From: Trebonia sp963771985
Lineage (GTDB): Bacteria > Actinomycetota > Actinomycetes > Streptosporangiales > Streptosporangiaceae
Assembly (NCBI GenBank): GCA_963771985.1
Contig: CAVYVO010000004.1
Coordinates: 620,001 to 684,000 of the forward strand
DNA: 64,000 bases
Direction: 5' to 3'
The number at the start of each line of letters is the position of its first letter. Position 1 is the first letter of the stretch. This document shows positions 36,213 to 45,140 of this stretch, one piece after another. The notes below the pieces were generated by a model that did no database searches, had not been told where the DNA came from, and worked only from the letters and a program-made list of their open reading frames with translations. A program made the position numbers and the translations under genes.

Positions 36213-38339
36213 ATGGCGGAGGAGAAGGTCAGGCGGGGTCTCCTGCTCAAGACGGCTCTGGAGATCCTGCGTGACGCCGGGACCAAGCTCCAGCCGAACC
36301 AGGTGCTGGAAGAGATCCGGAACCGGGTAGTCCTCACTCCCCGCGAACTGAGCCTGGACAACAGCGGCGTACCCCGTTACGACCGAGCGGTTGGATTCGA
36401 AACGGGGTATGCGGCAACTGTCGGCTGGACGTCGAAGATCGGCGGATGGTCGATCACGGACACGGGCATCGAAGCCCTGGAGACTTATCCGGACGCCGAC
36501 GCTCTAAAGACGGAGTTCGACCGCCTTTACCGGGAGATCGATCAGCGTCGTAAGCAAGCGTTGCAGTCACTCAGTGAAGTCGAGCAGTTCATCGCCACGA
36601 CTTTGCAACTGGTGGAACCTGGCTCATGGACTGCCCACGATGATCTCGCCGAGCTAGCAGACACGTCACCGCGCCAGGTCGCGGATTTCCTCGCAGGCAC
36701 CAAAGTCAAGCTACCCACCTCATACCGCGTGTTGAACGCGGACGGAAGCATACCGACCGAGGAGTTCCTGAACGCCGCCTACCGAGGCAGTGACCTGCAA
36801 CGCAGGCTGGCCGGTGAGGGCATCGGGTTCGACGCGAGTGGTCGGGCTAAGCCGGAGCAGCGCCTGACCGCCACCACCCTGAAGACCTTGCTGTCTGAGC
36901 GCGCCGAGGGGCCCGGCGACGGGGCGCCTGCTCCAGCGCGTCGGGCCTGGATGGTCCGCGGTACCAGCGTCGATGGGTTCAACCTTGTCCCGCAGTGGCT
37001 GGCCGAAGGTCATGTCTCGCTCAGCGCCACGCAATTCGGCAACGTCGATCCCGGAGTCAGCTACGACGACCTCAAGCAACAGGTCGAGGCGGCCTACCAG
37101 CACAAGTCGTATGCATACCGCGGGCAGCGCCTCGAAGAGTTCGACCGGTTCATCCGCCGGATGAGCGAGGGCGACCTGGTACTGACGCCGTGGCATGGGA
37201 TGGTGTACCTCGGCGAGGTCGCCTCCCCGACGTACTTCGAGAAGTCCGCGAGCGTCGACAACCTTCGTCGCGACGTCCGCTGGTACAACGCGGAAGAGCC
37301 GATCGACGGGAGCGAGCTGCACGCTCCCGTGCCGGCGCTGCTGCAGAGTCAGGCTTACGTGGTCGATCTCACCGAGGCCTACGACCAGCTCGCCGCGCTG
37401 GTGCCGCGGAGGGATGAAGAGAAGCCACCGTCCGTTCGGATAATCGAAAAGCCTCAGCGGACGCTGAGCTTGAGTCCCGTGACCGCGGAACTGGCCGCGG
37501 ACCTTCTCATGGACGCCGCCGAGCTGGACAAGATCAGGGATCTGCTCTGGGAGCGCAGGCAGGTCATCTTCTACGGGCCGCCGGGAACGGGCAAGACCTA
37601 CCTGGCCACCCGGCTCGCCTGGCACCTGACCGAAGACGGGGCGGTCAAGCTCGTCCAGTTCCACCCCTCGTACACGTACGAGGACTTCTTCGAGGGGTTC
37701 CGGCCCTCCCCCGGCGGCGACGGCAGCCTGACCTTCACGCTGCGGGCCGGGCCGTTCCGCGACTTCGCTGAGGTGGCTGCGGCGAACGCGTCCACGGCGC
37801 ACATCCTGATCATCGACGAGATCAACCGGGCGAACCTGGCCAAGGTGTTCGGCGAGCTGTATTTCCTGCTTGAGTACCGGGACTCCTCCATCAGCCTGCA
37901 GTACTCGCCGGACAGGGAGTTCACGCTTCCGCAGAACCTGTTCATCATCGGCACGATGAACACCGCCGACCGGTCCATCGCGCGCATCGATACCGCCATG
38001 CGGCGCCGCTTCTCGTTCGTCGAACTGGACCCGCGTATTCCCCCAGTGCAAGGTCTGCTCTCCCGGTGGCTTTCATTCAATAATCTTCCGAACGAACCGG
38101 CGCGACTCCTGGACGAGCTCAACCGTCGCCTCCAGGATGCCGACGCCGCCATCGGCCCGTCGTACCTGATGAAGCGGTCGATTTATACGCGGCCGGACGG
38201 CCTGGAGCGGGTGTGGCAGTACGAGATCATGCCGCTGCTCGAGGACCTGTTCTACGGGCAGCGTGACCTGGCGGAGGCCTATGGGCTGGAGAGCCTGCGC
38301 AAGGCGGTCGCTTCCGCGCCTGCTCCGCCCGAGCCGTGA
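36213..38339 (+). CDS. mcrB: McrB-like AAA+ restriction motor with N-terminal reader domains
   Basis: 708 residues. Domain order: winged helix of Mrr_N type (residues about 5-105, KTALEILRDAGTKLQPNQVL, G-Y-A-A-T-V-G-W); a helical linker; an EVE/PUA-like fold at about 245-375 (WMVRGTSVDGFNLVPQWL, EEFDRFIRRMSEGDLVLTPW) that may read a modified base; then McrB AAA+ with Walker A YGPPGTGKTYLA at about 454, Walker B ILIIDEINRANLAKVFGE at about 530 and the McrB-specific IIGTMNTADRSIARIDTAMR. In McrBC this subunit forms a GTP-driven ring that binds methylated DNA and recruits McrC. Overlaps mcrC by four bases. A decayed copy lies at 54880. Confidence 0.92.
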   Translation: MAEEKVRRGLLLKTALEILRDAGTKLQPNQVLEEIRNRVVLTPRELSLDNSGVPRYDRAVGFETGYAATVGWTSKIGGWSITDTGIEALETYPDADALKTEFDRLYREIDQRRKQALQSLSEVEQFIATTLQLVEPGSWTAHDDLAELADTSPRQVADFLAGTKVKLPTSYRVLNADGSIPTEEFLNAAYRGSDLQRRLAGEGIGFDASGRAKPEQRLTATTLKTLLSERAEGPGDGAPAPARRAWMVRGTSVDGFNLVPQWLAEGHVSLSATQFGNVDPGVSYDDLKQQVEAAYQHKSYAYRGQRLEEFDRFIRRMSEGDLVLTPWHGMVYLGEVASPTYFEKSASVDNLRRDVRWYNAEEPIDGSELHAPVPALLQSQAYVVDLTEAYDQLAALVPRRDEEKPPSVRIIEKPQRTLSLSPVTAELAADLLMDAAELDKIRDLLWERRQVIFYGPPGTGKTYLATRLAWHLTEDGAVKLVQFHPSYTYEDFFEGFRPSPGGDGSLTFTLRAGPFRDFAEVAAANASTAHILIIDEINRANLAKVFGELYFLLEYRDSSISLQYSPDREFTLPQNLFIIGTMNTADRSIARIDTAMRRRFSFVELDPRIPPVQGLLSRWLSFNNLPNEPARLLDELNRRLQDADAAIGPSYLMKRSIYTRPDGLERVWQYEIMPLLEDLFYGQRDLAEAYGLESLRKAVASAPAPPEP

Positions 38340-39541
38340 GCACCATCGAGCTGGACGAGCTCGGCCCGCCGCTGGAGCTGCCGCTCACCGCGGAAGAAGG
38401 GCGGTCGCTCGCTTTTTCCGGTGTCGTGTCTGCTGTCCCGTCGCCGTACCGGCCGGGGATCTGGCTGGCCGGCCCGGCCGGGAAGGTCGGCGCGGCCCGG
38501 ATCGGGCCGGTGGAGGTGTTCATCCGGCCGAAGGTCGAGATCGCCCGGCTGCTGTTCCTCCTCGGCTATGCCGAACACGGCCGTGCCTGGCAGCAGGACA
38601 CCGTGCGCGTCGCGGATGCCGCCGACCTCATCCCGGTCATCGCCCAGGCGCTGTGGCGGCAGACCGAACGGGCCATTCACCAGGGCCTGCTACCCGGATA
38701 CGTCGTCGTCGAGGAAAGCTCGCAGGTGCTGCGCGGCCGGCTGCGCGAGAGCGCGCAGCTGCATGTCCATCACGGGCTGCCACTCCCGTTGGAGATCCGG
38801 CACGACGAGTTCACCATTGACATCCCGGAGAACCAGATCCTGCGGACCGCCTGCGAACGGATGCTTTCCGTACCGCGGGTGGATTCGGAGTCCCAGCGGA
38901 TGCTGCGGCGGTTGCTGCGCGATTTCGGCGACGTGACGGTGATCCCCCGCGGCTTCCCTGACCCTTTGTGGGAGCCCACCCGCCTTAATGCTCGGTACCA
39001 CTCCGCGCTCCGGCTGGCGTCGCTGGTGCTGGACGCGACCTCTGTCGAGCAGGAGGTCGGAAACGTCGCGGTGAACGGGTTCCTGCTCGACATGCCGTCA
39101 CTATTCGAGCAGTTCGTCACCGTCGCGCTGCGCGAGGCGATCACCGCGCGCTTCGGCGGGCGGGTGGAGGGTCAGGTCCGCTACTACCTGGACCAGGCCG
39201 GTCAGGTGCCGCTCCGGCCGGACATCGTCTGGAAGGTTGGCGGCGCTACGGCCGCGGTCATCGACGCCAAGTACAAGGCCGAGAAACCCGCTGGGTACCC
39301 GAACGCCGACCTCTACCAGCTCCTCGCCTACTGCACCATCCTCGGCCTGCCTGTCGGGCATCTGGTCTACGCGCGCGGCAACGCATCGCCCGCGCGGCAC
39401 GTGGTCCGGCAGTCCGGCGTCGAGATCCTCTGCCACGCCATCGACCTTAGCCAGCCGCCGGAACAGCTGATCGAGCAGATGAGCAACCTTGGCGGGCTCG
39501 TCGCCGCTATGGCGATTACCTCTTGTCGGTATCCGGTCTGA
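38336..39541 (+). CDS. mcrC: McrC-like nuclease subunit
   Basis: 401 residues from the GTG that overlaps the mcrB stop. Beta-rich N-terminus (VFIRPKVEIARLLFLLGYAE) typical of McrC, then a PD-(D/E)xK nuclease core: L-R-P-D-I-V-W and, 17 residues on, A-V-I-D-A-K-Y-K. With McrB it cuts modified DNA after translocation. The last 26 bases overlap the 3' end of the minus-strand gene at 39516, so the final residues (AITSCRYPV) may be an extension after loss of the original stop. Confidence 0.92.
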   Translation: MSTIELDELGPPLELPLTAEEGRSLAFSGVVSAVPSPYRPGIWLAGPAGKVGAARIGPVEVFIRPKVEIARLLFLLGYAEHGRAWQQDTVRVADAADLIPVIAQALWRQTERAIHQGLLPGYVVVEESSQVLRGRLRESAQLHVHHGLPLPLEIRHDEFTIDIPENQILRTACERMLSVPRVDSESQRMLRRLLRDFGDVTVIPRGFPDPLWEPTRLNARYHSALRLASLVLDATSVEQEVGNVAVNGFLLDMPSLFEQFVTVALREAITARFGGRVEGQVRYYLDQAGQVPLRPDIVWKVGGATAAVIDAKYKAEKPAGYPNADLYQLLAYCTILGLPVGHLVYARGNASPARHVVRQSGVEILCHAIDLSQPPEQLIEQMSNLGGLVAAMAITSCRYPV

Positions 39542-39977
39542 GTTCGGCCTGGTCTTTGACCGAGACCCACCGCCCGGCTTTCCACCGGTAGTTCACGAGG
39601 CCTTTCCACCGGTTGTCAGCACCACGCCGCCACTCCAGCAGGAAGCCATCAACCCACGTTCCTTCCACCAGGACCTTGCACGGCTTGGCGTCAAGCGGAA
39701 CATTCTCCGGGAAACAGTGGAAGCACTCAGCCAGGCCGGCTGACATAGCGTCGGAAAGCGGCACTTTCTCGGGTGCCGAGGCTCCCCTGCCATCCTGCAC
39801 GGCCAGGCGCTGTCCGGCTACCAGAGCCTCACACGTCGGCTTACGGTGATAGGCCTCCCCGTGCTGGGTCCGCCATACCCGGACTGGCAGCCCCTTACGG
39901 GCGGCAAGGCACTCGGACTCGCCGCACCATTCGGCGATTTCGCCATGCTTGCAGCGCTGTTCGCCCGAATCAGCCAT
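39516..39977 (-). CDS. Hypothetical Cys/His-rich protein
   Basis: 153 residues from the ATG at 39977. Metal-site-like pairs appear: C-K-H-G-E-I-A-E-W-C-G-E-S-E-C near the start, then VWRTQHGEAYHRKPTC and ECFHCFPE; the C-terminal half (WVDGFLLEWRRGADNRWKGL) looks like a small beta barrel. I do not know its function. It converges on mcrC, and a piece of this gene is also present behind the decayed mcrC copy at 55948-55984, so it travelled with mcrBC. Confidence 0.65.
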   Translation of the reverse strand: MADSGEQRCKHGEIAEWCGESECLAARKGLPVRVWRTQHGEAYHRKPTCEALVAGQRLAVQDGRGASAPEKVPLSDAMSAGLAECFHCFPENVPLDAKPCKVLVEGTWVDGFLLEWRRGADNRWKGLVNYRWKAGRWVSVKDQAELRPDTDKR

Positions 39978-40037
39978 AGCCACATCATCGATCTGTATCT
40001 ATCTGAGGGCAATCAGTAATCTACCTCCGTGGAACCT

Positions 40038-40289
40038 CTATCCCGCGTTCCCAGCGGCCGGGTGAAATCGGAGGTCAGCCGGTCTCCCGGCGTCACTGCT
40101 GCATTGAGCTGTCGCGGCGAGGGCTTCCCGGACCTCTGACACGCTTCCAGTTAGCGAACACAAGCCGCCTTCGGCGCGGATCGCCCCGCCTCCTGTGCCG
40201 TCGCGACGGCGGACCGGGCGTACACGCCAGCCGGGGTGGTCAGCCTGTAGCTGCTCAGCACGCAAGGCCGCGATGAGCCACTCGATCAC
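40038..40289 (-). CDS. Hypothetical small protein
   Basis: 83 residues; GTG at 40289 overlaps the stop of the preceding gene (GTGA), so it is co-translated. It contains PGWRVRPVRRRDGTGGGAIR, which resembles the W-R-I-x-x-x-x-G-x-W-W-A-x-R segment of the upstream protein; the two may be tandem relatives. Function unknown. Confidence 0.55.
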   Translation of the reverse strand: MIEWLIAALRAEQLQADHPGWRVRPVRRRDGTGGGAIRAEGGLCSLTGSVSEVREALAATAQCSSDAGRPADLRFHPAAGNAG

Positions 40290-40585
40290 GGCGCGCTCTC
40301 CATCTCATCGCCCCGGTAGACGGCCTCCAGCGCATCGTCGTCTAGGCCATCCAGCCACTCTTGTGCGCACAGTCGGTCGGCGAGTGTCATCAAGTCGGAC
40401 GCGGTGAGCGACCGCAGGAGCAGCGACCTCGGGCCATCCCACGTCTGAACGCCACCGCGTATCGCCCACCACGTGCCGTCGCTCGGGAAGATCCGCCACT
40501 GCGGAAAGGTCTGCCTGAGCATTTCGACGGTGATCTCGCCGTATGCGATGTCACCATGCGCGCCACCTGCCGATGCCCTCACCAT
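40286..40585 (-). CDS. Hypothetical small protein
   Basis: 99 residues from the ATG at 40585 after GGGAGGG. It contains FPQWRIFPSDGTWWAIRGG and a helical C-terminus (LCAQEWLDGLDDDALEAVYR). Such small proteins are common near XRE/DUF5753 regulators in actinomycetes. Function unknown. It is the second-to-last step of a minus-strand run starting at 42276. Confidence 0.6.
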   Translation of the reverse strand: MVRASAGGAHGDIAYGEITVEMLRQTFPQWRIFPSDGTWWAIRGGVQTWDGPRSLLLRSLTASDLMTLADRLCAQEWLDGLDDDALEAVYRGDEMESAP

Positions 40586-40683
40586 GACTCGCCCTCCCGA
40601 TGAGCGATCGCCAACGTCGTAACTGCAGGCTGCCTGACACCGAGCCACAGCTGAAGAGGGTTTGCGAGAGTTTGCGAGGCAAT

Positions 40684-41535
40684 TCAGCCAAGCGAGTTGA
40701 TGGCGTTGGTGATCAGGGCGCGGGCCTCGGCGCCGTAGACCGCCAGCCCTGCCAGCTGATCGAATGCCCGTAGGTAGACGACGATCTCGCCCGGCATGGT
40801 GACTGTGACCTGCGCCGCCAGCAGTTCGACATGGACGCGGGCGTCATCGAAGACCGTGAAGGCTTCCAAGGTCCACATGGGCCGTGCTTCCGCCGTGAAC
40901 GGGATGATGCCGAGCCGCACGGATGGCAGCGCCGTGACGCTCAGCAGGTGGCCGAGCTGCGCCGTCATGACCTCCTTGTCGCCCACCCGGTAACGCAGTA
41001 CTGACTCTTCCAGGAGGATCGTGAAATGACGGCTCGCCGAGTTGAGTATCCGGTTGCGGTTCATCCGAGCCCGGACAGCCTCTTCCACATCGTCCGGCGT
41101 GCCCTGAAAGGCCGTGATGGCGGACATCAGCGCGGTCGCGTACCCGGGCGTCTGCAGGAATCCCGGCACCACCGTGGACACGTAGACCTTGAACTGCCGC
41201 GTTCGCTCATACAGGGTTCCGCGTGTCTCCTGCAGGCGGCGCATGCCGGTGCGGTGCAGGCGTTTCCACTCCTGGTACATGCCATCGGTGGCCCGGGATG
41301 CGGCGATCAGGTCGACGGCCTGATCCGGTACCCCGCAGACCTGGCACCAGATCCTGATGTCGGAGTCGCTTGGCGCCTGCTTCGCCGTTTCGATCCGGCT
41401 TGTCTTCGCCTCGTGCCAGCCCGCGGCAACCGACAGCGCCCGGCCGGATAGCTCGGCGTCCAGCCGGAGATCGCGCAACCGGTCGGCCAGCTCCTGCCTG
41501 GCCCGCTGCACGCTTGACGAGGGTGAAACCGCCAC
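40684..41535 (-). CDS. XRE-type regulator with DUF5753
   Basis: 283 residues from a GTG at 41535, 14 bases after the DUF6879 stop; the frame is open to 41622 but those codons overlap the upstream gene. N-terminal helix-turn-helix (ELADRLRDLRLDAELSGRAL, then S-V-A-A-G-W-H-E-A-K-T-S-R-I-E) and a C-terminal DUF5753 ligand-like domain (V-V-P-G-F-L-Q-T-P-G-Y-A, LLEESVLRYRVGDKEVM). These regulators are usually paired with a small DUF397 or DUF6879 protein and act in development or stress control (WhiJ-like). Confidence 0.88.
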   Translation of the reverse strand: MAVSPSSSVQRARQELADRLRDLRLDAELSGRALSVAAGWHEAKTSRIETAKQAPSDSDIRIWCQVCGVPDQAVDLIAASRATDGMYQEWKRLHRTGMRRLQETRGTLYERTRQFKVYVSTVVPGFLQTPGYATALMSAITAFQGTPDDVEEAVRARMNRNRILNSASRHFTILLEESVLRYRVGDKEVMTAQLGHLLSVTALPSVRLGIIPFTAEARPMWTLEAFTVFDDARVHVELLAAQVTVTMPGEIVVYLRAFDQLAGLAVYGAEARALITNAINSLG

Positions 41536-41549
41536 GATCGATGCAGACG

Positions 41550-42059
41550 TCAGAAAGGCTGGTACTCGGCGTGCGGGATCGCGCGTTCCCAGACCGCCTC
41601 GAAGGCTTGAGCGCAGGCGCACACCACAGCAGGGTCGTCCGACAGTTCGTGTTCCAGGAAGATACCGTCACCCGCGAAGTAGCCGAACCGGACCAGCCGG
41701 TCGTCCAACACCCAGAAGTCGTTGGCGGGTATGGCGAGTTCGCGTGCCCGCCGTCGCGACAGCCATCTAACGTCCTCGCCTGCCGCGACGTTGGTTGCAC
41801 TGGTCATGAAGTGCTCGAAGCGGATGAACGGCGCGAGCGGCTCCGAAACCACCCTGGCGCGACGGAACCTGATGCCCCGCGCCACGTGAGCACGTACCAG
41901 CGCATGCCAGTCCGGCAGCACCAGCTCCGGGATCGGCTTGCCCGCCAGCCAGTCCAGGTACTGCGGATCGTCAGGCGTGTACGCGTCCCGCGTCTCCAGA
42001 TGTACCGCTGAGGTCGTCGTCTCCGCGATCAGATCGCGGAACGGTGGCACCGCGCCCAC
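41550..42059 (-). CDS. DUF6879 family protein
   Basis: 169 residues. GTG at 42059 has GGAGG seven bases upstream, and the protein starts VGAVPPFRDLIAETTTSAVH, the usual beginning for the family. It continues LETRDAYTPDDPQYLDWLAG and R-A-R-V-V-S-E-P-L-A-P-F-I-R-F-E, ending at WERAIPHAEYQPF. Members sit next to XRE-DUF5753 regulators and probably bind them. Its 5' end overlaps the preceding gene by about 90 bases. Confidence 0.85.
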   Translation of the reverse strand: MGAVPPFRDLIAETTTSAVHLETRDAYTPDDPQYLDWLAGKPIPELVLPDWHALVRAHVARGIRFRRARVVSEPLAPFIRFEHFMTSATNVAAGEDVRWLSRRRARELAIPANDFWVLDDRLVRFGYFAGDGIFLEHELSDDPAVVCACAQAFEAVWERAIPHAEYQPF

Positions 42060-42276
42060 TAACCGCCTCCTCGAGGATCGCCCGCATCCGGGCCGGGAGC
42101 CTGACCACCGACTCGTTGTCCGCGATCGGGCTGCGCCTGGCAACTTCCGCGAGCGTATCCGGGTCAGTGACCGTCCAGCCCTGAAGCAGGAAATCGCCGG
42201 TCTCCTCATCGATGAACACCGCCGGGCAGTTGTCGCCGCCGGTCTCCGGGTCGATACCGACAAAGAGTAGCGCCAT
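41971..42276 (-). CDS. Hypothetical protein upstream of DUF6879
   Basis: 101 residues from the ATG at 42276, seven bases after GGAG. Sequence MALLFVGIDPETGGDNCPAV, then F-I-D-E-E-T-G-D-F-L-L-Q-G-W and SPIADNESVVRLPARM. This small protein is common directly upstream of DUF6879 in actinomycetes. The C-terminal 30 residues overlap the next gene and look unstructured. Function unknown. Confidence 0.75.
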   Translation of the reverse strand: MALLFVGIDPETGGDNCPAVFIDEETGDFLLQGWTVTDPDTLAEVARRSPIADNESVVRLPARMRAILEEAVSGRGATVPRSDRGDDDLSGTSGDAGRVHA

Positions 42277-42420
42277 GAGAAACTCCTCGGCTCGTCTTGT
42301 TGCACGTTTTTGCGCACCATCGACCCTCTCCCACTTCAGCCGGTCCGTCAAGGGCGCAGGAAGGCCGGGAGCCGGACGGGCGCGCGTGGCTCGCGAACCA
42401 CGCGCGCCCAGTTCCTGCGG

Positions 42421-42810
42421 CTAATGAGAAGGTGACTCGCTGATAGGTAGCGCGGGGCGCCAGGCGATGACGGGGGCGTGGCCGGGGTCGAAGATTTCGA
42501 TCTGGCCGACCGTGGTGCCGTCGCCGCGGTAATGGCGCCAGTCCAGGCCGAAGCGCAGGAAGATTCCGACGTCGGCGCCGCAGACCGCGCAGAACGGCTC
42601 CGGGTTGTCGGCGGGGTCTGGGGTGTCGTCGTCGGTGCACGGTTCGGTGGCGTCTAGCGTGGCGTCGAAGGCCGTGGGACTGTAGTCGGCTAGCCAGGTC
42701 AGGGCCATAGCCATGCGGTCCGTGTCGAGGGTGGCCAGGCGGGTTAGCCGCTTTCGGGCCTCGGCGTCGGAGACTCGCCTGAGTTGGGGGATGATTTCGG
42801 GTACGGTCAC
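42421..42810 (-). CDS. Conserved hypothetical protein with a CxxC site
   Basis: 129 residues. GTG at 42810 follows GAGGAG; the frame upstream is not coding-like. N-terminal helices (VTVPEIIPQLRRVSDAEARK), an acidic middle, then CAVCGADVGIFLRFG and DWRHYRGDGTTVGQIEIFD. It opens the minus-strand run of small regulatory-type genes. A TATAAT box lies on the minus strand opposite 42894-42899. Function unknown. Confidence 0.65.
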   Translation of the reverse strand: MTVPEIIPQLRRVSDAEARKRLTRLATLDTDRMAMALTWLADYSPTAFDATLDATEPCTDDDTPDPADNPEPFCAVCGADVGIFLRFGLDWRHYRGDGTTVGQIEIFDPGHAPVIAWRPALPISESPSH

Positions 42811-43461
42811 CTTTTCTCCTCTGTGGATGGGTGATCGAGGGCCGCTTGGGTGCATCACCACCTGGGCGGCCCGCTTAGTTTAGGGTTAGGGCAATTATAA
42901 CGGTTGTGAGTTCGAATTACTATATCGACATGCTATTTCACGGTATTTTGAAGAGCTAGCCACGGGATTGGGCTGAGGGGTGGGGTCGGAGAGGCGCCAC
43001 GGTACGTTCGGGAAAATATGAATTGAAGGCGACTGCGGCAGTTGCCTTATGCGGGCCAGGCGCGGAAGGCGGCGCGGGTGTATAGGGCGCCGTCGGGGTT
43101 GGCATTGGGGCCGAGCGTAGCCGGTCTGGAGTGAGTGCGACGAGACGGATCAGTGGGACGTACGTGTTCGTGGCGGCGTCGCGTGCCCGCCACTTTGTCG
43201 CTGGTGTGCCGTCGTTGCTTGCCCAGTCGGCCTCGTAGAGCATCTGGGTGACGCACTCGAACGGGTCGGAGGCGGCCTCCGGACCGGCCTCGACGGCGGC
43301 GAGCAGCAGGATGCCGGATCTGGTCTCGTGACAGGCTCCCGGCACGGCTCGCGCAGTCCTGCTGCTGCGCGCGCTTGTAAAGTGGACGACACGCTTCAAC
43401 CGCGCGTCTGAGGCCCTGGGGACGGCGGCCGCCGAACGGCATGTGGCCGCGAGGAGGAGCC
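42811..43461. other. Intergenic stretch with a possible minus-strand ORF (42956-43399)
   Basis: The AT-rich part 42880-42950 is the promoter side of the gene at 42810. A minus-strand frame from a TTG at 43399 to 42956 includes AASDPFECVTQMLYEADWAS and RARDAATNTYVPLIRLV, which has coding-like codons; start and family are unclear and it may be a remnant. CGTTCGGGAAAA at about 43009 recurs elsewhere (see findings). Confidence 0.4.
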
Positions 43462-44433
43462 GTGCACCATGCCGTAGCGCCGCTGCCGCCGCTAGATCCC
43501 GGCCGCGGCATAGTTATCCGGGAACCCGAGCGCGCTGAGCCAGGTTACTGGGCCGGATGCCCGGCGGTTTGGTACGAGGTCGGCAAGCAGCGTTTCCTGC
43601 TCAGCTACCGCCAGCGTCGGCCACGGGGCGCTGCGCAGGACCGGGGATGGCGGTGCGCCTTGGCCGCCAGCACCGACGGGGTGGTGTTCGACGACATCTG
43701 GGAGATCCGCAAGGAGGAACTGGCGACGGCGTCGATGGAGCGGTTCTCGCTGGTCCCGGCGCCCGGCGGGCGGTATCACCTGTACATCAGCTACGTCGAC
43801 CCGGCCGACAACCGGTGGCGGATCGACGTGCTGGAGGCCGCCGACCCCGGCGGCTTCGCGGCACGATCCGCGCGCCCGGCACTGACCGCTGCCGGTACGG
43901 GCACGGAGGGAATCAAGGATCCCTGCACGCTGCGCATCGGCCCGGTCACTTACATGTTCACCAGCTTCGCGGCCGCCCGCTCGTTTACGGCGGACCAGCG
44001 CGAGCTCGCGCATCGAACCGCCGACATCTACAACACCGGGGTCACCACGCACCCCACCGGGCTAGCCACTAGCCTGGACGGCGCCAGCTTCGAATGGCAC
44101 GGCCCGGTGCTGGACGTCGGCCAGCACTGGGATGCCTACCAGTCCCGGCTGACCTGCGTAATCCCCGTCGGCGCAGGTTACATCGGTTTCTATGACGGCT
44201 CGGCCAGCGTCCGCGAGAACTACGAGGAACGCTGCGGCGTCGCCGTCTCGGGAGACCTGTGGCACTGGCAGCGGCTGACCACCAGGAGACCCTGGCTCGC
44301 CGGCCCGTACGGCAGCGGTTCCGCCCGCTACCTCGACGCTGTGATCGTGGACGGCCAATGGTGGATCTACTACGAGATGACACGCGCCGACGGAGCCCAC
44401 GACCTGAGGCTGCTGCGGGTTCCGTCTTCCTAA
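43462..44433 (+). CDS. Five-bladed beta-propeller glycosidase-like protein
   Basis: 323 residues from a GTG at 43462 behind GGAGGAG. The sequence alternates blade-like strands: YWAGCPAVWYEVGKQRFLLS, then RWRCALAASTDGVVFD-like, YHLYISYVDPADNRWRIDV, GIKDPCTLRIGPVTYMFTSF, SLDGASFEWHGPVL and DAVIVDGQWWIYYEMTRADG. This is the pattern of GH43/GH32/GH130-type propellers. Acidic catalytic residues cannot be fixed by eye. No secretion signal is seen. Substrate unknown. Confidence 0.65.
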   Translation: MHHAVAPLPPLDPGRGIVIREPERAEPGYWAGCPAVWYEVGKQRFLLSYRQRRPRGAAQDRGWRCALAASTDGVVFDDIWEIRKEELATASMERFSLVPAPGGRYHLYISYVDPADNRWRIDVLEAADPGGFAARSARPALTAAGTGTEGIKDPCTLRIGPVTYMFTSFAAARSFTADQRELAHRTADIYNTGVTTHPTGLATSLDGASFEWHGPVLDVGQHWDAYQSRLTCVIPVGAGYIGFYDGSASVRENYEERCGVAVSGDLWHWQRLTTRRPWLAGPYGSGSARYLDAVIVDGQWWIYYEMTRADGAHDLRLLRVPSS

Positions 44434-44537
44434 GCCGCGGCGGGACATATCCTGGGCCAGGACGTGACCGGATCGGTCCGGTCCGGGACTTGATCTGGCC
44501 TTACGCGCCGGGCCGTCCCGGCCAGATGCTTGTTGTC

Positions 44538-45140
44538 ATGACTCGTGCTCTTCTCGTCATCGATGTTCAGGAATCGTTCCGGCAAGGGCCGCTGTGGGCG
44601 GCCATCTCCAACCCCGGCATCGCCAGCGACGTCGCCCGCCTCGTCGACGGCGTGCGGGCAAATGGCGACCTGGTTGTGTGGGTGCTGCACTCCGAGCCTG
44701 GCTCGGGTACGCCATTCGACCCGGCCAGCGGCCACGTCCGCTACATCGGCCCGCTCAAGCCGCAAGACGGTGAGCCGCAGCTCACCAAGACCTCGCACAA
44801 CGCGTTCACCACGACGAACCTCCAGCAGCTGCTCACCCAGCGGGCCATCACCGAAGTCATCGTCTGCGGCATCAGGACCGAACAATGCTGCGAGACCACG
44901 GCAAGGGTCGCCTTCGACCTCGGCTACCAGGTCACGTTCGTCACCGAGGCGACCGCCACCGGCCCGATCGCGCACCGCGACGCCCCGCCAGGTCAGACGG
45001 CCGTACAGCTGGCCGCGGACCCGCGCACGCTGCCGGCCAGCGCGGTCATCGAGCGGACCGAGTACGCGCTCGCCGGACGGTTCGCGACCATCGCCACGAT
45101 CGCGGAGGCCGCCGGCCAGGCTATGCTGACCAGATCGTGA
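44538..45140 (+). CDS. Isochorismatase-family cysteine hydrolase
   Basis: 200 residues from the ATG at 44538 (an alternative at 44526). Motifs: RALLVIDVQESF with the catalytic Asp, a lysine in LTKTSHNAF, and the nucleophile in VCGIRTEQCCETTARVA. Such enzymes hydrolyse isochorismate, nicotinamide or similar amides. The stop overlaps the GTG of the regulator gene (GTGA), so the two are made together. Confidence 0.9.
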   Translation: MTRALLVIDVQESFRQGPLWAAISNPGIASDVARLVDGVRANGDLVVWVLHSEPGSGTPFDPASGHVRYIGPLKPQDGEPQLTKTSHNAFTTTNLQQLLTQRAITEVIVCGIRTEQCCETTARVAFDLGYQVTFVTEATATGPIAHRDAPPGQTAVQLAADPRTLPASAVIERTEYALAGRFATIATIAEAAGQAMLTRS

